This document shows, one piece after another, positions 33,101 to 41,397 of a stretch of 64,000 nt of DNA. Made by a program: the position numbers and the translations under genes. The first letter of the stretch is position 1. Each line of letters begins with the position of its first letter. This DNA comes from Opitutia bacterium. GTDB lineage: Bacteria; Verrucomicrobiota; Verrucomicrobiia; Opitutales; Opitutaceae. Location of the stretch: positions 1 through 64,000 of the forward strand of contig JACRHS010000011.1 of NCBI GenBank assembly GCA_016217595.1, read 5' to 3'. A model generated the notes under the pieces. It was not told the DNA's origin. It searched no databases and was given only the letters and a program-made list of their open reading frames with translations.

Positions 33101-34606
33101 TCAGCGGCTGGTCATCGTGGCAAACGGCGGGCGGGACTCGTCCAACGGCATCTCGGTGATGAGCCGGTCGAGCGGCTTGGTGAAAAACTCCGAGGCCGTG
33201 GCGACATCCAATTCGTTCTCGTAATGCCGTAGCACGGGATCGAGCCGCATCAGCGTGTCGCCCGTGGGATCATCGCCGTAGGTGTCGTCGAGCCGCTTGA
33301 ACTGTTGCAGCGTGATGCGGTGAAGCGGACGCGCGGGTTGGTAGCGAAAATCAGTCGCGTTCGCGCCCGGTGCCGGCGGTGTCGCCACGACGAGTTGCAT
33401 GTCGATGAGCCGGTTGAGGCATTCGTTGATGATCTGCGTCGGTACGCGCAACATGTCGCCGAGCTGCGACGCGGTGCACGGCGACAGGCATTCGTGAAAA
33501 CGCCGGGCGATGGTGAGCAGCACGATGAGCGAAAGGCGCTCGCGCATCGATTCCGCGAGCTGACCCCACGCGGCCTGGCTGTTGCGGAAATGGACGTTTT
33601 GCACGGCGTAGCTCACCTGCCCGCCGATGAGCACGAAGAGCCAGAAGATGTAGAACCCGAGCATCAGTATCACCGCGATGGCGACCGGGCCATAGAGGCT
33701 GCGCGTCTGCAACACGCGGCGGAAATAGAAAAACGCCGCGAGGTTGTTGAGGAAGATCAAAGCCGTGACCACGATCGCGCCCACCAGCGCCGCCCGCCAG
33801 AACACGTGGGTGTTGGGCACGAACCGGTAGAACAGCGTGAGGATAAACACGAGCATCGCCACCGAGAAGGCCGGCAATGCCCAGCTCACCACCGCCAGCA
33901 ACTCGGCCCCGTGCGGCAATTGCGTGATGAGGCCGTTGAAGACATTGACGAATGCGCCGGCACCCAACGCCGTGATCGAGGCAAAGAACAGCACCGCGCC
34001 CAGCGTCACGATGGTCCAGTAGTACACCACGCGCGTCATCCAGCTGCGGCCGCGGCGCACGCCCCAGATCTCGTTGAAGGTGTTTTCCACCGAGGTGAAC
34101 AGCATCAGCACGATGAAAATCAGCGAGAACGCGCCGAGCGCGCCGGCCGCCCCCGAACGGGAACCGGAGATGATCCCGTTCATGAAATTCACGAGGTCCT
34201 GGTTGACCGCGACCTTCGGACCGGACGCGGGGGCCAGAGTGGCTTCGGGATCGGTCACATCGACGGCCTGGAGCTGCTCAAACTGCACCACCTGCGGTGC
34301 GACGAACTTGATCAGACGGTTGAGCGAGTCGACCGCGAGATCGGGGTCTTTCGTATCGAGCATGAAGCCCGCCACGAGCATCGCGATGGCCAGCAACGGA
34401 CCGAGGCCGAGCAACGAACTGTAGCTGAGCGCGGCGGCACGACTGGCGGCCTTGGTTTCGTTGAAGACCGTCCACGTGATCGATATGACGCGCAGCGCGG
34501 CATAGACCCAGCCGCGTGGCGAACGGTCGCGCAACAACGCCGGCTGCCAGATCTCCTTTTGATAAAGCCGGACGAGCCGGTTGAACAAATCGACGAGCCG
34601 CGCCAT
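33101..34606 (-). CDS. YihY/UPF0761-family membrane protein with C-terminal winged-helix extension
   Basis: A 501-residue protein. The N-terminal ~365 residues are the YihY ('virulence factor BrkB') domain with six helices; 'AAALSYSSLLGLGPLLAIAM' is the signature after the first helix, and 'RSLYGPVAIAVILMLGFYIF' and 'LFVLIGGQVSYAVQNV' mark the end. An insertion rich in Val/Asp (about residues 95-150) sits in the first periplasmic loop. The last ~120 residues ('PCTASQLGDMLRVPTQIINE') look like a winged-helix domain, seen in a subset of family members. Despite old RNase BN labels, the function is unknown. Start ATG 34606 precedes the amphipathic N-terminus; the upstream frame is not domain-like. 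Confidence 0.88.
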   Translation of the reverse strand: MARLVDLFNRLVRLYQKEIWQPALLRDRSPRGWVYAALRVISITWTVFNETKAASRAAALSYSSLLGLGPLLAIAMLVAGFMLDTKDPDLAVDSLNRLIKFVAPQVVQFEQLQAVDVTDPEATLAPASGPKVAVNQDLVNFMNGIISGSRSGAAGALGAFSLIFIVLMLFTSVENTFNEIWGVRRGRSWMTRVVYYWTIVTLGAVLFFASITALGAGAFVNVFNGLITQLPHGAELLAVVSWALPAFSVAMLVFILTLFYRFVPNTHVFWRAALVGAIVVTALIFLNNLAAFFYFRRVLQTRSLYGPVAIAVILMLGFYIFWLFVLIGGQVSYAVQNVHFRNSQAAWGQLAESMRERLSLIVLLTIARRFHECLSPCTASQLGDMLRVPTQIINECLNRLIDMQLVVATPPAPGANATDFRYQPARPLHRITLQQFKRLDDTYGDDPTGDTLMRLDPVLRHYENELDVATASEFFTKPLDRLITEMPLDESRPPFATMTSR

Positions 34607-34649
34607 GGGAGAAAGTTTCGATTGCAAGGCTGCCGGCAGCAGGTGCCGC

Positions 34650-35402
34650 CTAGGCGAACAGGAAATAGGCAAGCCCGCCCATGCCGCCAAGGCCGAGCAC
34701 AAGAGCAATGCCAAGCGTCGCGTAGCTCATAAACACCGTGCTGAAATAGAGACCGATCGATCCGGCCACGGCCGCGAGCAGCGGGGTGCTTTGCCCCTGC
34801 GTCCAAAACAAGAAGCCGAGAAAGCCGATCCCGAGCATCGCGCGGAAACGCACAAACGGATACATGCTCACCACGCCAAGCATCAGCACCACGGCGAGAA
34901 AGACATCAAGCAGCCCGAGGATGACGAGCGGCGCGCCGAGCAATCCGGACAGGGAAAACTTCGTCAGCACCTCGATCAAAGGAAGAATCTCCGCGGCGGC
35001 CGCGATTATCAGCATCGCGATGCAACCCCAGGTGCCGGCCTTGGCGCAACGATCGGCCATCACCAGGCCGGCACTCTTGTCCTGAGTGTCCTCGGTCTTG
35101 CCCTCGGCGGCAGCCAGCATGTCGTGCACCGAAATCTGGGCCTGGGTGTCGGTGCTCTCTTTGTTGAGCGTGGCGATCTTGGGATCTTTCTTGATCGTGA
35201 GCTTCTTTTTCTCGGGGAAGATCAAGGCCTTGATCTCGGCGTTGTCGCCGAGGACGAGCCACTGCTCGTTGCCCGCATCGTAGTAGAGGGTCTCGGCCGT
35301 CACCTGACCGGCTTCGGCCAGAGAAACCAGTTGCTCAACTGAGAAAGGGCCGCGCGCTTCGGTCTCGGAGGCACTGCGAATATAGAACTCCTGCGTCGCC
35401 AT
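34650..35402 (-). CDS. GYF_2-domain membrane protein, unknown function
   Basis: A 250-residue protein. Residues 1-60 are a GYF_2/DUF4339 domain ('EFYIRSASETEARGPFSVEQ', 'LAEAGQVTAETLYYDAGNEQW'), a peptide-binding-like module common in Verrucomicrobia and Planctomycetes. A charged linker (~60-125) is followed by four or five hydrophobic segments to the C-terminus. ATG 35402 is chosen because it begins the domain; an upstream ATG at 35456 adds a polar non-conserved stretch. It sits between argS and the YihY gene on the same strand. No function can be assigned. Confidence 0.82.
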   Translation of the reverse strand: MATQEFYIRSASETEARGPFSVEQLVSLAEAGQVTAETLYYDAGNEQWLVLGDNAEIKALIFPEKKKLTIKKDPKIATLNKESTDTQAQISVHDMLAAAEGKTEDTQDKSAGLVMADRCAKAGTWGCIAMLIIAAAAEILPLIEVLTKFSLSGLLGAPLVILGLLDVFLAVVLMLGVVSMYPFVRFRAMLGIGFLGFLFWTQGQSTPLLAAVAGSIGLYFSTVFMSYATLGIALVLGLGGMGGLAYFLFA

Positions 35403-35469
35403 GGGGTCGGCATGCTGCGGCGACCCCCGGGAGGCGGCAAGCGTGTTTTCCGTCAACCCGTTCCCGTCC

Positions 35470-37227
35470 TCACATCCGGGTCAGCGTGCGCAGGCCGAGC
35501 AGTCGCAAACCGGTCTCGAGCACCAACGCCGTACGGGCGCAGAGCGCCAGACGTCGGGCGCGCACCGGCGCATCGTCGACGGCGACCTTGTCGGCCGTGT
35601 AAAACGCGCTGAACTCGCCCGCCAGTTCGTACAGGTAAGTGCCGAGGAAATGCGGCCGGAGCTGCGTGGTGGCGAGCTGCACCGCGTCGGAGAACTTCAC
35701 GAGCTTGCGCGCGAGGGCGATCTCGGTCGGCGTCTCCAACGCGCTCGCACCCGCCTCGCCCGCGCCGGGCGCGAGATCGAGTTTGCGGAAAATCGAGTGA
35801 ATGCGCGCGACGGCGTAGAGCAGATAGGCCGCGGTGTTACCATCGAGTGAGATCATCTTATCCCACGCGAAAACGTAGTCGCTGGAGCGGTTCTGCGAAA
35901 GATCAGCATACTGCACCGAACCCACGCCGACCACCTCGGCGATGGCCTGGCGTTCGGCCTCGGGCAGCTCGGCGCTCTTCTCGTCGACGAGCCGGCGCGC
36001 GCGCTCGGTGGCCTCGGCCAGGAGATCTTTGAGGCGGATGTTTTCGCCGCTGCGGGTCTTGAGCGGTTTGCCGTTTTCGCCGAGCACGGTGCCGAAATCG
36101 AGATGCTCGAGATGCGGCAGCTTGCGCCCGGTTTTCTCGAACCATTTGCCGGCGGTGAGGAAGAGTTGCTCGAAGTGGTCGCCCTGCCGCTTGTCGACGA
36201 CGTAGAGCACGCCGGACGCCTGATACTGCTCCACGCGGTACCGGATCGTGGCGAGATCGGTCGACGCGTAATTGGCCGCGCCGTCGGATTTGCGCACGAT
36301 GAACGGCTGGGTCTTGAAACGCGGATGCTCCGGATGAAACACCACCAGCGCGCCCTGACTCACCTCGGCCAGGCCGCAGTCGGCAAGCTCGCGGTACACC
36401 GCCTCGACCTTGTCGTTATAAAAACTCTCGCCGAGCGTGGTATCGAATTTGATGCCGAGCTGGTCGTAGATGACTTGGAAGGCCGTGAGGGAAACTTCGC
36501 TGATGCGCCGCCAGATCGCGAGATTCTCGGCGTCGCCCGCCTGCAATTTCACCAACTCCTGCTGCGCCTCTTTCAGCACCGCGGGATCGGCCTCGCTGGC
36601 GTTGTTGCCCACCTTATAGAGACGCTCGAATTCTTCCAACGGATCGCGCGCAAACGCCGCCGTGTCGAGCTGGCGCTTGTACGCCCAGATAAGTTTGCCG
36701 AACTGCGTGCCCCAATCGCCGATATGGTTATCGCGAATGACCCGCGCGCCACAAAACGCCAGCAACCGGCACACCGCCTCGCCGATCACGGCGGAACGCA
36801 GATGCCCGACATGCATCTGTTTGGCGGTATTGGGCGAACTGTAATCGACGATCCAGGCCTGCCCGGACTTGGGCGAAACCGAGGCGGCGCCTTGCGCGAG
36901 TTGCTCGGCGGTGGCGTGCGCCGCGAGCCAAGCCTGTAACACCGCCGGTTTGATGCTGAAATTGATAAAGCCCGGACCCGCGATGGTTACGGCAAACGCG
37001 CCCTGAATATCGGGGGCCAATGCCGCCACGAGTTTCTCGGCCATCGCCCGCGGGTTCTGCTTCTGGCTCTTTGCGTAAGCCAGCACGCCATTAGCCTGAT
37101 AATCACCATGACGCGGATCGGCCGTGCGCACATCGGGCGCAAACGCACCCCCGGAAAAACCGGCGGAAACAGCGGCGGCCTGCAGCGCTTTTTCGAGCGT
37201 CAGCGCGAGATTGAACATGATCTCCAT
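35470..37227 (-). CDS. argS: arginyl-tRNA synthetase
   Basis: A 585-residue class I synthetase that charges tRNA-Arg. It contains the N-terminal Arg-tRNA additional domain ('HGDYQANGVLAYAKSQ'), the HIGH variant HVGH in 'SPNTAKQMHVGHLRSAVIGE', 'DNHIGDWGTQFGKLIWAYK', and the C-terminal DALR anticodon-binding domain from about residue 470 ('YLLYAVARIHSIFRKLD'). The KMSKS position reads 'PLKTRSGENIRLKDLL', as in ArgS proteins without canonical KMSKS. ATG 37227 is preferred over 37218, which has its GGAG too close. Confidence 0.95.
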   Translation of the reverse strand: MEIMFNLALTLEKALQAAAVSAGFSGGAFAPDVRTADPRHGDYQANGVLAYAKSQKQNPRAMAEKLVAALAPDIQGAFAVTIAGPGFINFSIKPAVLQAWLAAHATAEQLAQGAASVSPKSGQAWIVDYSSPNTAKQMHVGHLRSAVIGEAVCRLLAFCGARVIRDNHIGDWGTQFGKLIWAYKRQLDTAAFARDPLEEFERLYKVGNNASEADPAVLKEAQQELVKLQAGDAENLAIWRRISEVSLTAFQVIYDQLGIKFDTTLGESFYNDKVEAVYRELADCGLAEVSQGALVVFHPEHPRFKTQPFIVRKSDGAANYASTDLATIRYRVEQYQASGVLYVVDKRQGDHFEQLFLTAGKWFEKTGRKLPHLEHLDFGTVLGENGKPLKTRSGENIRLKDLLAEATERARRLVDEKSAELPEAERQAIAEVVGVGSVQYADLSQNRSSDYVFAWDKMISLDGNTAAYLLYAVARIHSIFRKLDLAPGAGEAGASALETPTEIALARKLVKFSDAVQLATTQLRPHFLGTYLYELAGEFSAFYTADKVAVDDAPVRARRLALCARTALVLETGLRLLGLRTLTRM

Positions 37228-37433
37228 TGGCCCACTCAACCAACCCGGTGCGCCAGTCTGCAAGCGTGGAATTGAACGGGCAAGTTCCCGGGGATCATTG
37301 CATAAGCTGCGTTCGGACTGCTACCTAAACTACCCAAGTGGGTAATTTTGACTCGACAAATAACCCAGAAAATCGTAACAGTAATGACTTACTGACCAGC
37401 CGTCCGATCCTATCTTTACTCAAAAACCTACCA

Positions 37434-38774
37434 ATGACGAAACGCGTTCTGCCGCTGAGGAAATTCATTAAACCGACGTTCGAATCGCTAATTGAGAAGA
37501 AGCGCGACGGCGGGGAATTCACCCAAGAAGAGATCCGCTACATTATTGATAGCACGCTGGATGGTGAGATGCCCCAACACCAGCTCGCCGCGCTCCTCAT
37601 GGCGATTTACTTCGCCAACATGTCCGCCCAGGAAACGGCGGATTTGACGGAGGAAATGATGCTCTCCGGCGAGGTCATCGATCTCTCGCATATCGCCAAG
37701 CCAAAGATCGATAAGTATTCGACCGGCGGCATCGGCGACAAGACCTCGCTGGTCTTGGTGCCCTTGGCCATGGCTGCGGGCGTCGTGGTTCCCATGATGT
37801 GCGGCGTAGAACACGATTACGTGATCAACACCTTGGAGAAACTCTGCGCGATCCCCGGCTTTAAGCCCCACCTCTCCAACGAGCAATTCGCCAATCAGCT
37901 TGCCAAGATCAACGGCGCCATTTGCGCGCAAAACGAAGATCTCGCCCCAGCCGACGCCAAATATTACGAGCTGCGCAAAGAGACCGGCACCATCCCCAGT
38001 CTGCCGCTCATCACCGGTTCCGTCCTTTCCAAGAAGCTGGCCGAAGGCGCCGAAGGCCTCGTGATCGACGTGAAGTGGGGCAACGGCTCCTTCATCAAGG
38101 ATCTCGAACAAGCCAAGCAACTGGCCCGCTCCATGACCCGCGTCGGCCGCTCGATGAAGCGCCGTTGCGTCGCGCTCGTCACCGACATGAACCAGCCGCT
38201 CGGCGACACCGTCGGCACCTCGTTGGAAATCAAAGAGGCCATCACTTTGCTCAAGGGCGGCGGCCCCGAGGACATGAAGGAACTCGTCCTCAAGCTCGGC
38301 ATGGAAATCGTGCGCCTCGCCGGCGTCGCGGGCTCCACCCTCTCGGCCAAGCAGACCGTGCAGCGCCACCTCACCGACGGCAGCGCCCTCGAAAAATTCA
38401 AGGAGCTCGTCAAGGCCCAGGGCGGCGACACCACTTACGTTGACCATCCGGAAAAGTTCCCGATGGCGAAACACATCCGCAAGCTGCCCGCGCCGAAACG
38501 CGGCTACGTCCACACGATCAACGCCGCCATGATTGCGCATGGCGTGCATCTGCTCGGCGCCGGCCGCGACCACCACGGCAAGGTCGACCACTCGGTCGGC
38601 GTTTCCGAAATCAAGAAGGTCGGCACGCAGGTCAAACAGGGCGAGCCGCTGATGATGATTCACTACAACGACGAATCGAAGCTCGAGCAGGCGCTCAACT
38701 ACTTCAAGGAAGCGTACCGGCTCGCGCCGAAACGCCCCACCCCGCCGCCGCTCGTGGTCGAGCGCGTCGCCTGA
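37434..38774 (+). CDS. thymidine/pyrimidine-nucleoside phosphorylase
   Basis: A 446-residue enzyme that splits pyrimidine nucleosides with phosphate for salvage. The N-terminal helical domain ('FESLIEKKRDGGEFTQEEIR') precedes the phosphate-binding signature DKYSTGGIGDKTSLVLVPL, and 'VPMMCG' is followed by the pyrimidine-binding region; 'RSMKRRCVALVTDMNQPLG' is another signature. The C-terminal alpha/beta domain contains 'AGRDHHGKVDHSVGV'. Note 'GVEHDYVINTLEKLCAIPGF' where most homologues have RGLGHTGGTLDKLE, so the substrate loop is altered (HDYVINT in place of HTGGT). A strong terminator follows the gene. Confidence 0.9.
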   Translation: MTKRVLPLRKFIKPTFESLIEKKRDGGEFTQEEIRYIIDSTLDGEMPQHQLAALLMAIYFANMSAQETADLTEEMMLSGEVIDLSHIAKPKIDKYSTGGIGDKTSLVLVPLAMAAGVVVPMMCGVEHDYVINTLEKLCAIPGFKPHLSNEQFANQLAKINGAICAQNEDLAPADAKYYELRKETGTIPSLPLITGSVLSKKLAEGAEGLVIDVKWGNGSFIKDLEQAKQLARSMTRVGRSMKRRCVALVTDMNQPLGDTVGTSLEIKEAITLLKGGGPEDMKELVLKLGMEIVRLAGVAGSTLSAKQTVQRHLTDGSALEKFKELVKAQGGDTTYVDHPEKFPMAKHIRKLPAPKRGYVHTINAAMIAHGVHLLGAGRDHHGKVDHSVGVSEIKKVGTQVKQGEPLMMIHYNDESKLEQALNYFKEAYRLAPKRPTPPPLVVERVA

Positions 38775-38795
38775 TCCGTTCGCGTTTTTCTTTCC

Positions 38796-38825
38796 GGCCG
38801 ACCGGCATTCCCGGTCGGCCTTTTT
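38796..38825 (+). terminator. Rho-independent terminator after the phosphorylase gene
   Basis: GGCCGACCGG (38796-38805) pairs perfectly with CCGGTCGGCC (38811-38820) across the loop CATTC, followed by TTTTT. This is a textbook intrinsic terminator, 22 nt after the stop codon. Confidence 0.92.
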
Positions 38826-38862
38826 GTTGCACTCCGCCCTGCTCGCGCACTTTCTCACCGCC

Positions 38863-40107
38863 ATGCCCGAACTTCCGCCCACGGAATCCACGCCCGCCGC
38901 CTCCAGCGACCGCAGCACTTGGTCGCGCCCGTGGGCCCAGCTGAAATTCATCACGTTTCAACCGGCGATCTTTCCGCGCATGTTGGGCGAAGTGTCGTCC
39001 GACGCGCGGCCCGGCGATCTCGTCAACGTCTACGACAAACTCGGTCAGCGCGTCGGCATCGGCCTCTACAATCCGCGCGCCAAGATGCCGCTGCGCGTCG
39101 TCTGCCACACCGCCGAGCCGCTCGGCGAGGAATACTTTACCGCGGCCATCCGTCGCGCCGTGGCGTTGCGCCGCGACTTGTGCAAACTCGACGAGCACAC
39201 CGACGCCTACCGCCTCATCAATTCCGACGGCGACGGGCTCAGCGGTCTCACCATCGACCGCTATGGCGACGTCCTGTTCTGCGACGTGTACAGCCTCGGC
39301 ATTTTCCAACGTCTGCCGCAGTGGCTGCCGTTGTTGCACGAGCTCGCCGGCACTTCGCAAACGCACATCCACGTCGATCACGACTTCGGCAGTCTCGAAG
39401 GCATCAAGCCTTCGCTCGTAAAGGAAATCGTCGCCGGCGCGCCGCGCAAAGTCCGCGTCCGCGAGCACGGCGTGCGCTACGAGGTCGACTTCGCGCTCGG
39501 CCACAAAACCGGATTTTTCTGCGACCAGCGCGACAACCGTCTGCGCCTCTCCCGTTTTGTCCGCGACGCCCGCGTGCTCGATCTCTGCTGCTACACCGGC
39601 GGCTTCGCGCTCGCCGCGGCCCAGCTCGGCGGCGCGACCGAGGTGACCGGCGTCGATCTCGACGAGACCGCCATCGAGCAGGCGCGCCGCAACGCCAACC
39701 TCAACCAGCTCTCGCCGGGAAAACTGCGCTGGGTGCACGCCGACGCCTTCGCCTACGCCCGCCAGATGCAGAAAAACGGCGAGCAATGGGAGGTGGTTGT
39801 CCTCGATCCGCCGAAGTTCGTGCTCACGCGCGAGCCCGCCGGCTCCGCCGAGGGTCGCCGCAAGTACGAAGATCTGAACCAGCTCGCGATCAGTCTCGTG
39901 AAGCCCGGCGGCATTTTCGTCACCTGTTCCTGCTCGGGATTGGTGAGCCTGGAAGATTTCGAGGAGCACGTGATCAAGGCCGCGCACCGGCTCGGCCGGC
40001 GGCTCCAGATTTTCGACCGCACCGGCGCCGGGCCCGATCACCCCGTTTACTCGAACTGCCTCGAAAGCCGCTACCTGAAACTCCTCTGGGCGCGCGTGGT
40101 CGTCTGA
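38863..40107 (+). CDS. class I SAM-dependent rRNA methyltransferase (RlmI-like)
   Basis: A 414-residue protein of the RlmI/YccW group, which methylates cytosine in 23S rRNA. The N-terminal PUA-like half contains 'PAIFPRMLGEVSSDARPGDL' and 'SDGDGLSGLTIDRYGD'; the catalytic domain has 'GHKTGFFCDQRDNR', motif I 'VLDLCCYTGGFALAAAQLGG', 'VTGVDLDETAIEQARRNANL', the motif IV DPPKF and the 'VTCSCSGL' cysteine (motif VI). ATG 38863 is chosen because a more upstream TTG lies inside the terminator's T-run. Which base is modified is not provable from sequence. Confidence 0.9.
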   Translation: MPELPPTESTPAASSDRSTWSRPWAQLKFITFQPAIFPRMLGEVSSDARPGDLVNVYDKLGQRVGIGLYNPRAKMPLRVVCHTAEPLGEEYFTAAIRRAVALRRDLCKLDEHTDAYRLINSDGDGLSGLTIDRYGDVLFCDVYSLGIFQRLPQWLPLLHELAGTSQTHIHVDHDFGSLEGIKPSLVKEIVAGAPRKVRVREHGVRYEVDFALGHKTGFFCDQRDNRLRLSRFVRDARVLDLCCYTGGFALAAAQLGGATEVTGVDLDETAIEQARRNANLNQLSPGKLRWVHADAFAYARQMQKNGEQWEVVVLDPPKFVLTREPAGSAEGRRKYEDLNQLAISLVKPGGIFVTCSCSGLVSLEDFEEHVIKAAHRLGRRLQIFDRTGAGPDHPVYSNCLESRYLKLLWARVVV

Positions 40108-40173
40108 CCAATCGGCGGCAGCGCCATCTTTCCGGTTGCGTCGGGCGGACGAGTTTGCGGCCATAGCCGTTCC

Positions 40174-41317
40174 ATGATCGCACCCGAGACCTTTTCCCAC
40201 ATCGAGAACATCAAGAAACGCGCCGGCCACCTGTGGAGGTTTCTTTGACGTCGAACAAAAACAACGCGAGATCGAGGCCATGGAGGCGCAGATGGGCGCC
40301 CCCGATTTTTGGAACAACAACGAACGCGCGCAGCAGCACATCGCCAAGCTCAACGGCCTGAAGCGCGCCGTCCTGCCCGTCGTCGCGTTTCAAAAGAAAC
40401 TCGATGACGTCGCCGTGATGGTCGAGCTCATCGACGCGGCCGATGCCGCCGAGAAGGAAACTTACGCCCGCGAGCTGGAACAGCAGGTTGCCACGATGGG
40501 CGCCGAGCTCGACAAACTCGAGATCGCCTCCTTCCTCACCGGCCAGTTCGACCGCAACAACGCCATTCTCTCCATTCAATCCGGCGCCGGCGGCACCGAG
40601 GCGAACGACTGGGCCGACATGCTTTTCCGCATGTACAACCGCTGGGCCGAGCGCCGCGGCTTCACCCTCGAAGTGCAGGACGTGCAGGCTGGCGACCAGG
40701 CCGGCATCAGCAAGGCCACCATGCTCATCAAGGGCGAGAACGCCTACGGCTACTGCAAGGCCGAGCGCGGCGTCCACCGCCTCGTGCGCATCAGCCCGTT
40801 CGATTCCAATCAGCGCCGCCACACCTCGTTTTGCGCCATCGACGTGGTCGCGGAAATCACCGACGAAATCAAAATCGAGATTCCCGAAACCGAGTTGCGC
40901 ATCGACGTCTATCGCTCCTCCGGCAAAGGTGGTCAGGGTGTCAACACCACCGACTCCGCCGTGCGCATCACGCATCTGCCGACCGGCCTCGTGGTCGTCT
41001 GCCAGAACGAGCGTTCGCAGCTTAAAAACAAGGCCTCCGCCATGAGCATCCTCAAGGCGCGCCTCTACGAAAAGAAGCAGGACGAGCAGCGCGCCGAGAT
41101 GGACAAATTCTACGGTGAGAAGGGCGAAATCGGTTGGGGCAGCCAGATCCGCAGCTACGTGCTCCAGCCCTACCAGATGGTGAAAGATCTGCGCACCGGC
41201 ATCGACACCAGCAACACGCAGGCCGTGCTCGACGGCGACCTCGACCGCTTCATCAACGCCTGGCTCCGCGCCGGCAGCCCGCGCCACCGCAACAAAGACA
41301 TCAAGATGGAAGACTAA
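40174..41317 (+). CDS. prfB: peptide chain release factor 2, with programmed +1 frameshift
   Basis: A 380-residue protein after frameshifting. The zero frame starts at ATG 40174 and stops at TGA 40246-40248 after 24 codons; the +1 frame then runs from GAC 40247 to 41317. The class I release factor domains are complete: '[13 protein letters not shown]' is the RF2 SPF stop-codon reader, and the GGQ catalytic motif is in '[17 protein letters not shown]'. RF2 recognises UGA and UAA, and frameshifting at its own UGA autoregulates its amount. Without the shift only a 24-residue peptide would be made. Confidence 0.97.
40236..40249 (+). promoter_or_regulatory. prfB: prfB programmed frameshift site
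   Basis: GGAGGTTTCTTTGAC contains an internal Shine-Dalgarno-like GGAGG, a TTT spacer codon, the slippery CTT and the in-frame TGA followed by C. The layout equals the E. coli site, in which CTT-tRNA slips +1 onto TTT when UGA is decoded slowly. Confidence 0.95.
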
Positions 41318-41397
41318 GCGCCAAATGCGCTCTCGCGCTGATCGCGAAAGCGCCCGACCGCTCGCTTTTCCCCGGCTTGTTTCTTATTTGCCGCCCG

